This document shows, in pieces, positions 1 to 6,062 of a stretch of 7,669 nucleotides of DNA. A model generated the notes under the pieces. That model was not told the DNA's origin and did not search any database. It was given only the letters and a program-made list of their open reading frames with translations. Source of the stretch: Leptofilum sp050292445 (GTDB lineage Bacteria; Chloroflexota; Anaerolineae; Promineifilales; Promineifilaceae); NCBI GenBank assembly GCA_050292445.1, contig JBNKLQ010000281.1, forward strand, positions 1-7,669. Reading direction: 5' to 3'. The position numbers were made by a program, and so were the translations under genes. The stretch's first letter is position 1. Each line of letters opens with the position of its first letter.

Positions 1-824
1 AACGCCAGTTGCAAATAAAAGCCAGCCACGTTGGGATTCTGTTTGATCGCTTGGTGCAACAGAGCCGTTGCTTTTTGGGGCGCACCGCCGTTGCGCAGCG
101 TATCGACAACCTGCAACGTTAGCCTGGCGTCATGCGGGTTGAGCTGCCGCTGCTCTTCTAGCCGAGCAAAAGCGGCCGAGTCAGCGACCGTCTCATGCCC
201 CACCATCTCAAACCAGCCCCGCCGGTTGGCTTGCCAGAAGAGCAACAGAATCATGATGTGGAGAACGGCCGTTCCGCCACTCAAAACCGGCGTCTGGCTA
301 AAATCGTAAATTATGCGCCAATCACCAATAAAGGTGAGCGCTGTAAAAATAGGGTAATAAATGAGGGAGAAATAGAGCAACATGCGCAGCGACTGACGGC
401 CTAAGTAACGTAAGGTTTGGCTTTGATTTCGGTAAAGAAGCCCAAACAAAACGGCCGCAAACAGCAGCGACCCCAGCGTCCCGCCCAAACTAATCACCCA
501 TTGCTCCGTCGCGGGAAAAAGGCGATCAGCTTGCACAAAACCCCAATAAAACCCATAGCCACAATTAACCACACGCCCCCCAAACAGCGAAATGGGAATC
601 GCGTGGAAATATTCATGAACTAAAACCGAAGGAGGGATGGCCAGCAAATAAGCCGCTTGCTCCACCAAATGCATCTTCCGGCGCGTCAGCGGGGGCTGCC
701 GAAACCCAGACCAATCCTTTTGCAGGCTCACCGTCAGTTGTACGGCCCGATACACTTGCAACAATGACAGACCGTAAAAAATCAGCTGCAACCGGTTTGA
801 TAGATCAATTTGAAAACAACCCAT
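1..824 (-). CDS. Putative M50-like integral membrane zinc metallopeptidase with TPR-like C-terminal region (3' truncated by window)
   Basis: This frame is open from an ATG at 824 to the left edge, giving 274 residues and no stop. An in-frame TAA just upstream (831-833) makes this the earliest possible ATG. No Shine-Dalgarno precedes it, so a later start (for example Met51) or leaderless initiation is possible. Residues 70-74 read HEYFH, an HExxH zinc-binding motif inside a hydrophobic stretch (about 56-82). Further hydrophobic segments lie near 108-131, 146-168 and 185-198, with a Gly-rich SLGGTLGS (112-119) like the segment after HExxH in M50 site-2-type proteases. The third metal ligand is not certain; Asp169 or Asp174 are candidates. 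Residues about 215-274 are polar and helical, and ATALLHQAIKQNPN (252-265) looks like a TPR unit. I infer an M50-type intramembrane protease or a relative; substrate unknown. The gene runs leftward behind array A. Confidence 0.72.
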   Translation of the reverse strand, partial: MGCFQIDLSNRLQLIFYGLSLLQVYRAVQLTVSLQKDWSGFRQPPLTRRKMHLVEQAAYLLAIPPSVLVHEYFHAIPISLFGGRVVNCGYGFYWGFVQADRLFPATEQWVISLGGTLGSLLFAAVLFGLLYRNQSQTLRYLGRQSLRMLLYFSLIYYPIFTALTFIGDWRIIYDFSQTPVLSGGTAVLHIMILLLFWQANRRGWFEMVGHETVADSAAFARLEEQRQLNPHDARLTLQVVDTLRNGGAPQKATALLHQAIKQNPNVAGFYLQLA

Positions 825-827
825 AGG

Positions 828-933
828 AAATTATGAATTGTGAATAACGAATTGTGAATTGTGAATGATTCTTGCTGCCACTTCATTCACAATTAACCGT
901 TCACAATTCACGATTCACAATTATCAACAAAAA
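828..933. repeat. Array A: two opposed arrays of a 7-bp word (GAATTGT / ACAATTC), forming a fold-back
   Basis: Left half: heptamers in strict register at 835 GAATTGT, 842 GAATAAC, 849 GAATTGT, 856 GAATTGT and 863 GAATGAT. Right half: the complementary word in its own strict 7-bp register at 885 ATTCACA, 892 ATTAACC, 899 GTTCACA, 906 ATTCACG, 913 ATTCACA and 920 ATTATCA. Positions 857-868 pair perfectly with 883-894 (12 bp) around a 14-nt loop. The array lies downstream of the carbamate kinase stop and directly upstream of the membrane-protease start, filling nearly the whole gap. It resembles the STRR (short tandemly repeated repetitive) heptamers known from heterocystous cyanobacteria. There is no clear U-tract, so a terminator role is only possible. 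Confidence 0.9.
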
Positions 934-957
934 TTATCGATGTAAGTGCTTTAGCAC

Positions 958-1905
958 CTAATTGGTAATCCAGGTACCGGTTTCTTTGCGCATCGCCTGA
1001 CCAATGTAGGCCGGGCTGGTGATGAGCGCCTGCTTACCGCCATTATCCAGAAAGTCCAGTACAGCTTCAACCTTGGGGCGCATACTGCCGGGGGCAAAGT
1101 GGCCTTCTTGCAAATATTGGCGGAGTTGAACGGCCGTAATCTCGCCCAAATTCTCCTGCTGCGGCGTGTTAAAGCGAATCGCCACTTGGGGCACGCCCGT
1201 AGAAATCAGCAGTAAATCCACACCAAGCTGCATAGCCAGCAAACCACTGGCCCAATCCTTATCAATGACAGCCATTACCCCTCGTATTTCGCGCAGTTCG
1301 CCCTTGCGGTTTTGCACGACCGGGATGCCGCCACCGCCCGCTGCAATGACTACACCACCGGCCGCAACCAACTGCCGGATTGCTTCTTCTTCAATGATGC
1401 GCACCGGCCTGGGCGATGCTACAACCCGCCGCCAACCACGCCCAGCATCCTCCACCACGCGCCAGCCTTGGTCTTCAAACAATCGGGCCTGGGCCTCAGC
1501 CATAAAGCCGCCAATAGGCTTGCTGGGTGATTCAAAAGCCGGATCATCCTCATTTACCAACACCTGCGTGACCAAAGAAACAACCGGCACATTAAGATTG
1601 CGGCTGAACAATTCGTTGCTCAAAGCCTGCTGCAACATGTAACCAATCGATCCCTGCGTATCGGCCACAATCAGGTCCAGAGGCGTGGTATGCACCTCAT
1701 GGGCCGACAACTCATTGCGGCGCAAAATATAACCAACTTGCGGGCCATTGCCATGCGTAACAACTATACGCCAGCCATCTTCAACCATGTCGGCCAAATG
1801 ACGGCACGTCTCTCGCACGGCATCCCACTGGTGGGGAATGTCGGGATTATTTTTATCGGTGATCAAAGAGTTGCCGCCAATGGCGACCAGTGCTGTATGG
1901 GACAA
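958..1905 (-). CDS. arcC: Carbamate kinase
   Basis: Amino-acid kinase family enzyme of 315 residues, the usual size. It reversibly transfers phosphate between ATP/carbamate and ADP/carbamoyl phosphate, and in catabolism makes ATP from carbamoyl phosphate in the cytoplasm. Motifs in order: VAIGGNSL (7-14), THGNGPQVG (50-58), DPAFESPSKPIG (121-132), ASPRPVRI (163-170), GGGGIPV (190-196), VIDKDWAS (213-220, holding the conserved Lys-Asp of the active site) and FAPGSMRPKVEA (270-281). The start is TTG at 1905: it has GGAGGT (1912-1917) six bases upstream, and the conserved strand begins right after it. The frame stays open to 2007, but the extra 34 residues look unlike the family and would run into array B. 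No arginine deiminase or ornithine carbamoyltransferase gene is adjacent, so the carbamoyl-phosphate source is unknown; arginine, purine or agmatine breakdown are all possible. Spacing and a separate promoter argue against an operon with the upstream reductase. Confidence 0.95.
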   Translation of the reverse strand: MSHTALVAIGGNSLITDKNNPDIPHQWDAVRETCRHLADMVEDGWRIVVTHGNGPQVGYILRRNELSAHEVHTTPLDLIVADTQGSIGYMLQQALSNELFSRNLNVPVVSLVTQVLVNEDDPAFESPSKPIGGFMAEAQARLFEDQGWRVVEDAGRGWRRVVASPRPVRIIEEEAIRQLVAAGGVVIAAGGGGIPVVQNRKGELREIRGVMAVIDKDWASGLLAMQLGVDLLLISTGVPQVAIRFNTPQQENLGEITAVQLRQYLQEGHFAPGSMRPKVEAVLDFLDNGGKQALITSPAYIGQAMRKETGTWITN

Positions 1906-1911
1906 AGTGGG

Positions 1912-1917
1912 ACCTCC
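1912..1917 (-). promoter_or_regulatory. Ribosome binding site that fixes a TTG start for arcC
   Basis: On the minus strand this reads GGAGGT, followed by a 6-nt spacer and TTG (1905-1903). It is the only strong Shine-Dalgarno near the N-terminus, and it places the first conserved strand (ALVAIGGN) four residues into the protein, so the upstream ATG at 2007 is not the start. Confidence 0.88.
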
Positions 1918-1955
1918 AAAAATGCCTGTGGGAAAGGCAAAAGTGTAGAGGCGAG

Positions 1956-1984
1956 ATGATACAGCAGAGGGAGAGTGGGGGCAA
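1956..1984 (-). promoter_or_regulatory. Candidate sigma-70-type promoter of arcC
   Basis: On the minus strand TTGCCC (1984-1979) lies 17 bp before TATCAT (1961-1956), giving a predicted start near 1949 and a leader of about 44 nt. Both boxes differ from consensus (4/6 and 5/6). It sits just downstream of array B, which fits an independent arcC transcript. Confidence 0.42.
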
Positions 1985-2000
1985 GAGGTGGGTGTGAGAA

Positions 2001-2084
2001 GTTGCAAGTAGCAAGTTATGACAACTATAGGCTGATTGTCACTTGCAACCTACCATTTGCCACTTGCAACCTGCTACCTACCCA
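2001..2084. repeat. Array B: opposed 7-bp word arrays (GTTGCAA / TTGCAAC) overlapping the reductase stop codon
   Basis: Left half in 7-bp register: 2001 GTTGCAA, 2008 GTAGCAA, 2015 GTTATGA. Right half in 7-bp register: 2043 TTGCAAC, 2050 CTACCAT, 2057 TTGCCAC, 2064 TTGCAAC, 2071 CTGCTAC, 2078 CTACCCA. GTTGCAAGT (2001-2009) can pair with 2041-2049 or 2062-2070, and TGACAA (2019-2024) pairs with TTGTCA (2036-2041) around an 11-nt loop. The last unit of the register contains the stop codon of the reductase gene (2078-2080). No run of U follows, so this is not a textbook intrinsic terminator. Confidence 0.87.
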
Positions 2085-3079
2085 TTTACAACGTGCCACT
2101 TTTCCAACAGCTCCGCTTCCCGCTCGCGGCTCAAGCCTGCCCGCCATTCGTGATCGGCTGGGCGAGTTGCCTGCCAAGTTAGCGTATCCTGGATTGTTTC
2201 AGCTAACGGCCGTATCACCAGCCCATCAGCAAACGCCTTTTCACAACTGACCAGGCTAAATCCTGGCACTTCGCTGCCCACCCACAAGGGCAACTGCGAC
2301 CACGGCTCCACCTCATTTTCTGCGAGAAACGATTCGCTAACCCAGGTGAAGGTCGCATCGCTGCCAGAAATCTCACGGCTGGTTGCTAGCACGTCGCCCA
2401 GCATGACTGCTCCTGCCTGCCCTGTCACATTGTAGGTGCCAGACTTTTGCGCCTCAACCATATGCAAAATCCATTGGGCTAAATCGCGCACATCAATAAG
2501 CTGCACATCGTAGTCGGGATTGTCCGGCGCAAGAACTTCCCCACCTTGGGCCACCCGGTAGGGCCAATAGGTGAAACGATCTGAGAGATCATGTGGGCCA
2601 ACAATGAGGCCAGCGCGCACATTGAGCACCCGGCCGGGCATGGCGGCTTCCGCAGCTTGCTCGCACAATGCTTTGAGCGGACCGTATGATTCGCCAGTTA
2701 TTTCTTCTGTGGTTTCGTCTTCAATGGTGTCTACGGCCGTATTCTCATCAATGCCCGGCTTCTGCATAGCCTCTTCTGGATATACTGAAATGCTGGAAAT
2801 AAAAACATATTGTTGCACGGCATTCGCCAATAAGGTAGCGGAGTCATGCACCAGGCGGGGAAAGTAGCCACAGGTATCGATAACGGCATCCCAGGAACGG
2901 CCGTTCAGCACGCCCAATCCCCCATCTCGCTCCCCAACTAATGTTTCCACTTTACCGCTGAATAAATCCGGATTACTCTGACCCCGATTAAACAGCGTCA
3001 CCTCATGCCCTGCCATCAAAGCATGATTCACAATTGCCCGTCCTAAAAACCGTGTCCCACCAATTACCAACAGTTTCAT
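2078..3079 (-). CDS. NAD(P)-dependent epimerase/reductase, extended SDR family
   Basis: Protein of 333 residues with a Rossmann fold. The N-terminal dinucleotide-binding strand and glycine motif read LLVIGGTRFLG (3-13). The strand-2 end ...VTLFNRG (27-33) is consistent with NADP or NAD binding. FISSISVY (93-100) carries the catalytic Ser region, and Y132-x-x-x-K136 (YGPLK) is the SDR catalytic pair. NVRAGLIVGPHD followed by DVQLIDVRDLAQWI is the usual extended-SDR substrate-side segment. The start is ATG 3079, with AAGGAG (3086-3091) six bases upstream; an in-frame ATG at 3163 has no ribosome site and would add 28 non-conserved residues. Relatives are annotated only as NAD-dependent epimerase/dehydratase or reductase, so the substrate cannot be named. 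It is divergent from pepA and ends inside array B. Confidence 0.88.
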   Translation of the reverse strand: MKLLVIGGTRFLGRAIVNHALMAGHEVTLFNRGQSNPDLFSGKVETLVGERDGGLGVLNGRSWDAVIDTCGYFPRLVHDSATLLANAVQQYVFISSISVYPEEAMQKPGIDENTAVDTIEDETTEEITGESYGPLKALCEQAAEAAMPGRVLNVRAGLIVGPHDLSDRFTYWPYRVAQGGEVLAPDNPDYDVQLIDVRDLAQWILHMVEAQKSGTYNVTGQAGAVMLGDVLATSREISGSDATFTWVSESFLAENEVEPWSQLPLWVGSEVPGFSLVSCEKAFADGLVIRPLAETIQDTLTWQATRPADHEWRAGLSREREAELLEKWHVVNG

Positions 3080-3085
3080 GCAAAA

Positions 3086-3091
3086 CTCCTT
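3086..3091 (-). promoter_or_regulatory. Ribosome binding site deciding the SDR start
   Basis: Minus-strand AAGGAG lies 6 nt before ATG 3079. It selects this start over the upstream in-frame ATG at 3163 and agrees with the position of the glycine motif. Confidence 0.85.
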
Positions 3092-3093
3092 CA

Positions 3094-3136
3094 CTTGGTG
3101 GCCAAGATTCAATTCTTGACCAACGATTTGATCGTT
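3094..3136 (-). promoter_or_regulatory. Structured leader of the SDR gene: three consecutive dyads
   Basis: In transcript order (minus strand): AACGAT-caa-ATCGTT (3136-3122, 6-bp arms), CAAGA-6 nt-TCTTG (3118-3103) and CTTGG-cca-CCAAG (3106-3094). The second and third share bases 3103-3106, so they exclude each other, and the third lies just ahead of the AAGGAG ribosome site. The first could equally be a DNA operator. Arms are short, so regulation is inference. Confidence 0.4.
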
Positions 3137-3153
3137 CGTTATGTGGTTTGCCA

Positions 3154-3181
3154 AGCATAGCAAAGATTAGATGATTGTCTA
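3154..3181 (-). promoter_or_regulatory. Candidate promoter of the SDR gene
   Basis: On the minus strand TAGACA (3181-3176, 5/6 match to TTGACA), a 16-bp spacer and TATGCT (3159-3154, 4/6 match to TATAAT). The predicted start is near 3147, giving a leader of about 68 nt that contains the dyads listed above. Confidence 0.45.
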
Positions 3182-3185
3182 GTGC

Positions 3186-3207
3186 ATTGTAAAATTGTAG
3201 GTACAAT
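3186..3207. promoter_or_regulatory. Operator-like word repeats between the divergent SDR and pepA genes
   Basis: ATTGTA occurs at 3186-3191 and again at 3194-3199 (8-bp offset), followed by its inverse TACAAT at 3202-3207 after a GG. The inverted pair 3194-3207 is a near-perfect 14-bp palindrome. TACAAT could also be the -10 of pepA, but no convincing -35 lies at 16-18 bp. It is 40 bp before the pepA start and upstream of the SDR promoter. Confidence 0.35.
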
Positions 3208-3246
3208 ACACAAAATAGCAAAACCCCGTTTCCCAAGGAGGAAAGA

Positions 3247-4743
3247 ATGAAAACAATCGTGAATCAGGGCGAAATCCAGGCAGTCAAAGCCGACACCATC
3301 ATTGTTAATTTATTTGATGACGTCACCACACCCGGCGGGGCCACCGGTGCGGTCAATCAAGCATTAGGCGACGCTATCAGTGAGCTAATCGCCAGTGGAG
3401 ACCTGACCGGCAAGGCGGGTGAAGTGGGCATTTTGTATCCGCGCGGTGCAATCCCAGCCACCCGGGTGCTGGTCGTAGGGCTGGGCAAGCGAGGCGATTT
3501 CAACCTGGAAGGCGTACGCCAGGCCGCAGCCAACGGCATCAAGCAGGCACACAAACTCAAGGCCAAAAACGTAGCTACGATTGTGCACGGGGCAGGTGTT
3601 GGCGGCCTGGATGTGCAGGCTGCGGCCCAGGCTACGGTGGAAGGCAGCTTGTTGGCGCTCTACCGCTTTGCCGCCACAAAGCAGGAAGCAGAACCACCAC
3701 ACGAAATTGATTCACTCACGGTTGTAGAGTTTGATAGCAGCAAAGTTGAGGCTATTGAAACGGGCAGCGCCCAGGCCCAGGCAATTGCTGCGGGTGTGGC
3801 TTTGGCGCGTGACCTGGTGAATATGCCACCCAATATGGCCACACCAACAAAAATGGCAGATACGGCCGTTTCCATCGCCAATGAGCACAATCTTAAAATC
3901 ACCGTAGGAGACCGCGCTTGGGCAGCCGAGCACAAGATGGGTGGCTTTCTGGCTGTGGCCAAAGGCGCGGGCGAACCGCCCAAATTTATCGTGCTAGAAC
4001 ACAACGCCGACCGTGAAGAGTTAGACACCATTGTTTTGGTGGGCAAAGGGATCACTTTTGATACTGGCGGCATCTCCATCAAGCCGTCGGCCAACATGGG
4101 CACAATGAAGTCAGACATGGGCGGCGCAGCGGCCGTTTTGGGAGCCATGAAAGCAGTGGGGGCCATGAATCTACCCTTGCGCGTCATTGGCATCACCCCC
4201 TGCACCGAAAATATGCCAGACGCCAACGCCTACCGTCCGGCCGACGTCATCACCGCCAGCAACGGCACCACCATCGAAATCATCTCCACCGACGCCGAAG
4301 GGCGCATGGTGTTGGCCGATGGGCTGGTATACGCCACACGCTACAATCCAAAAGCGGTGATCGACCTGGCCACGCTCACTGGTTCTTGTGTCATTGCGCT
4401 GGGCAGCAACATGGCTGCAGGCCTGTTCAGCACGGAAGATAGTTTGCGGGACAAATTGGTGGCGGCGGGAACGGCCGTACATGAACGCGTCTGGCCCCTG
4501 CCCCTCTGGGAAGATTACAAAGAAGCGATCAAATCTGACGTGGCTGACATCAAAAACAGTGGTGGCCGGTTTGGCGGTGTCGCCACCTCTGCCATCTTCC
4601 TTAAGCAATTTGTCGATTATCCCTGGGTCCATCTGGATATCGCTGGCATGGCCCTCAGCGAAAAGGCCAACGGCTACATACCACGCGGCGGCACTGGCTA
4701 CGGCGTGCGCCTGCTCGTCGAATTTTTACGCAATTGGGCATAG
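3247..4743 (+). CDS. pepA: Leucyl (cytosol) aminopeptidase, peptidase family M17
   Basis: Full-length M17 enzyme of 498 residues that removes N-terminal amino acids, preferring leucine and other hydrophobic residues, in the last steps of cytoplasmic peptide turnover. The family works as a hexamer with two metal ions (Zn/Mn) per active site. By comparison with E. coli PepA, the ligands are Lys267 and Asp272 (VGKGITFDTGG, 265-275), Asp290 (KSDMGGAA, 288-295), and Asp349 and Glu351 in the signature STDAEGR (347-353). The catalytic Lys279 (SIKP) and Arg353 are also present. The variable N-terminal domain spans about 1-165. AAGGAGG (3235-3241) lies five bases before ATG. The gene is divergent from the SDR gene and followed by array C. 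Two perfect ACGGCCGT octamers lie inside it. PepA of E. coli also binds DNA in Xer recombination and carAB control; whether that holds here cannot be told. Confidence 0.97.
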   Translation: MKTIVNQGEIQAVKADTIIVNLFDDVTTPGGATGAVNQALGDAISELIASGDLTGKAGEVGILYPRGAIPATRVLVVGLGKRGDFNLEGVRQAAANGIKQAHKLKAKNVATIVHGAGVGGLDVQAAAQATVEGSLLALYRFAATKQEAEPPHEIDSLTVVEFDSSKVEAIETGSAQAQAIAAGVALARDLVNMPPNMATPTKMADTAVSIANEHNLKITVGDRAWAAEHKMGGFLAVAKGAGEPPKFIVLEHNADREELDTIVLVGKGITFDTGGISIKPSANMGTMKSDMGGAAAVLGAMKAVGAMNLPLRVIGITPCTENMPDANAYRPADVITASNGTTIEIISTDAEGRMVLADGLVYATRYNPKAVIDLATLTGSCVIALGSNMAAGLFSTEDSLRDKLVAAGTAVHERVWPLPLWEDYKEAIKSDVADIKNSGGRFGGVATSAIFLKQFVDYPWVHLDIAGMALSEKANGYIPRGGTGYGVRLLVEFLRNWA

Positions 4744-4748
4744 TGTTC

Positions 4749-4828
4749 GCGAGTCTGCGAGTGGCGAGTTTGCGAGTGATAAACGTCTACTCGCAAACTC
4801 GCAGACTCGCCCACTTGCAAACTTTTCC
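4749..4828. repeat. Array C: opposed 8/15-bp word arrays (GCGAGT / ACTCGC) forming a strong fold-back after pepA
   Basis: Left half: a 15-bp tandem repeat, 4749-4763 and 4764-4778, differing at one base (GCGAGT at 4749, 4757, 4764, 4772). Right half: octamers in strict register at 4789 ACTCGCAA, 4797 ACTCGCAG, 4805 ACTCGCCC, 4813 ACTTGCAA and 4821 ACTTTTCC. The left copies each have a perfect 14-bp partner: 4764-4777 with 4789-4802 (11-nt loop), and 4749-4762 with 4797-4810. These partners overlap by six bases, so alternative stems compete. The array starts five bases after the pepA stop, suggesting a role in transcript end formation or protection; no immediate U-tract. Confidence 0.93.
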
Positions 4829-4844
4829 CCTCCCCCTTTATAAT
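4815..4844 (+). promoter_or_regulatory. Candidate promoter of the carboxylate-amine ligase gene, with its -35 inside array C
   Basis: TTGCAA (4815-4820, 4/6 match) lies 18 bp before a perfect TATAAT (4839-4844). The predicted start is near 4851, giving a 47-nt leader. The -35 hexamer is part of the fourth octamer of array C (ACTTGCAA). Confidence 0.55.
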
Positions 4845-4897
4845 CTCCTCAGCAATCCGCTCACGCTTAACTGTGTCCATAAAAATAGGAGAAACAT

Positions 4898-6052
4898 ATG
4901 TCCGTACCCACCCCGCCACTCACCATGGGAATTGAAGAAGAGTACCAGATTATCGATCCCAAAAGCCGGAATCTTCATGCCTACATTTCCGAATTTTTGT
5001 CTCAGGATAAGCAGCGAGAAGTCAGCCTCAATTTGATGCCAGAATTGATGCAGTCACAGGTGGAAGTGGGTAGCAATGTGTGCCAAAACATCGGCGAGGT
5101 GCGGCAAGAAGTCATCCGGCTGCGCCGTTCCGTTTGTGAACTGGCAGATGAGAACGGACTGGCGATTGCCGCCGCCTCCTCACATCCATTTGCCCGTTGG
5201 GATGAGCAATCGATTACCGAAGGAGTCCGTTACAAAGAGTTGCTAGACGACATGCAAGGTGTCGCCAAGCGACTGCTCATTTTTGGTATGCACGTTCATG
5301 TAGGTTTTGGTGCTGATTTAGAATCAAAGAACCTGATGATTGAGATTATGAATCAGGCGCGCTACTTTATTCCCCATTTGCTGGCACTTTCCACCAGTTC
5401 GCCATTTTGGCACGGCCGTAACACCGGCCTCCGCTCGTATCGCAGCGTTGTATTTGAATCACTACCGCGAACCGGCATTCCCCACTCTTTTGAGTCCTGG
5501 GGAGAATATCTGAACTACGAACGGACGCTAGGCATGGTGGGTGCCTTTGGTAAGACCGACACGCGTGCCAAAATTTGGTGGGACATCCGCCCCCACCCGG
5601 TTTTCGACACTTTAGAGTTCCGCATCACCGATATTTGCACCAAAATTGATGAAGCGATCTGCATCGCGGCATTGTTCCAAGCAATTTGTGCCAAACTGCT
5701 CAAGCTGCGCCGCCAAAACATGGCGTGGCGACAATACCGCCATATGCACATCACCGAAAACAAGTGGCGCGCCGTGCGCTACGGCATCAATGGCGAGCTG
5801 ATCGATTTTGGCCAACAGGAATCCGTCTCTTTCCCCAAGCTAATGGATGAATTGTTGGAACTGCTGGATGATGTGGTGGACGATTTAGGGAGTCGGCAAG
5901 AAGTGGAATATGTACACACCATTTTGAAAAATGGCACCAGTGCAGACCGGCAAATAGCCACCTACCAGGCACACGGCGGCGACAGCAACCGAGAAGAAGC
6001 ACTTAAAGCGGTTGTGGATCAATTGGTGCGGGAGACGCGAGAGGGGATTTGA
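4898..6052 (+). CDS. Carboxylate-amine ligase, YbdK / GCS2 (glutamate-cysteine ligase type 2) family
   Basis: Protein of 384 residues, the usual size for the YbdK-type branch of the glutamine-synthetase-like ATP-dependent ligases. Members join a carboxylate to an amine using ATP; E. coli YbdK has weak gamma-glutamate-cysteine ligase activity, and the true substrate is often unknown. Motifs in order: MGIEEEYQIID (10-20, metal/ATP-binding acidic patch), VEVGSNVCQN (55-64), GMHVHVGF (130-137), SSPFWHGRNTGLRSYR (167-182), WDIRPHPVFDTLEFRITD (228-245), ENKWRAVRYGINGELID (287-303) and GTSADRQ (346-352). AGGAGA (4887-4892) lies five bases before ATG, behind a TATAAT promoter. No glutathione synthetase gene is nearby, so glutathione synthesis is not supported by context. 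It converges with the hemolysin III gene across array D. Confidence 0.92.
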   Translation: MSVPTPPLTMGIEEEYQIIDPKSRNLHAYISEFLSQDKQREVSLNLMPELMQSQVEVGSNVCQNIGEVRQEVIRLRRSVCELADENGLAIAAASSHPFARWDEQSITEGVRYKELLDDMQGVAKRLLIFGMHVHVGFGADLESKNLMIEIMNQARYFIPHLLALSTSSPFWHGRNTGLRSYRSVVFESLPRTGIPHSFESWGEYLNYERTLGMVGAFGKTDTRAKIWWDIRPHPVFDTLEFRITDICTKIDEAICIAALFQAICAKLLKLRRQNMAWRQYRHMHITENKWRAVRYGINGELIDFGQQESVSFPKLMDELLELLDDVVDDLGSRQEVEYVHTILKNGTSADRQIATYQAHGGDSNREEALKAVVDQLVRETREGI

Positions 6053-6062
6053 CCATCCATAC

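Noticed and set aside
31..623. Three plus-strand open frames of 68-92 residues
   Set aside because: They are opposite the membrane-protease frame, which has an HExxH motif, hydrophobic helices and an unbroken 274-codon run to the window edge.
828..933. Repeats as a CRISPR array, or as insertion-sequence ends
   Set aside because: Units are 7 bp with no spacers of constant length, and no transposase or target-site duplication is present; the same holds for arrays B, C and D.
1166..1642. 158-residue plus-strand open frame inside the carbamate kinase gene
   Set aside because: Low-complexity Pro/Thr/Ser composition opposite a conserved enzyme; no ribosome site.
3190..3195. TAAAAT as the -10 of pepA
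   Set aside because: The hexamer 17 bp upstream (TTAGAT) matches the -35 consensus at only two positions; not reported as a promoter.
3003..3236. Small minus-strand frame upstream of and overlapping the SDR gene start
   Set aside because: It overlaps the SDR promoter and leader, has no recognisable domain, and runs through the glycine-motif region in another frame.
3660..4226. 188-residue minus-strand open frame inside pepA
   Set aside because: It lies fully opposite a well-conserved M17 peptidase frame, has no family motif and no ribosome site; it is a shadow frame.
4749..4828. Array C as a canonical rho-independent terminator
   Set aside because: The stem is strong but no U-run directly follows the right arm; the nearest T4 is downstream of a further repeat unit. 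Kept as a repeat with possible 3'-end function only.
4388..4843. 151-residue plus-strand frame overlapping the end of pepA and array C
   Set aside because: A different frame of pepA; its tail is translated repeat sequence, not a protein domain.
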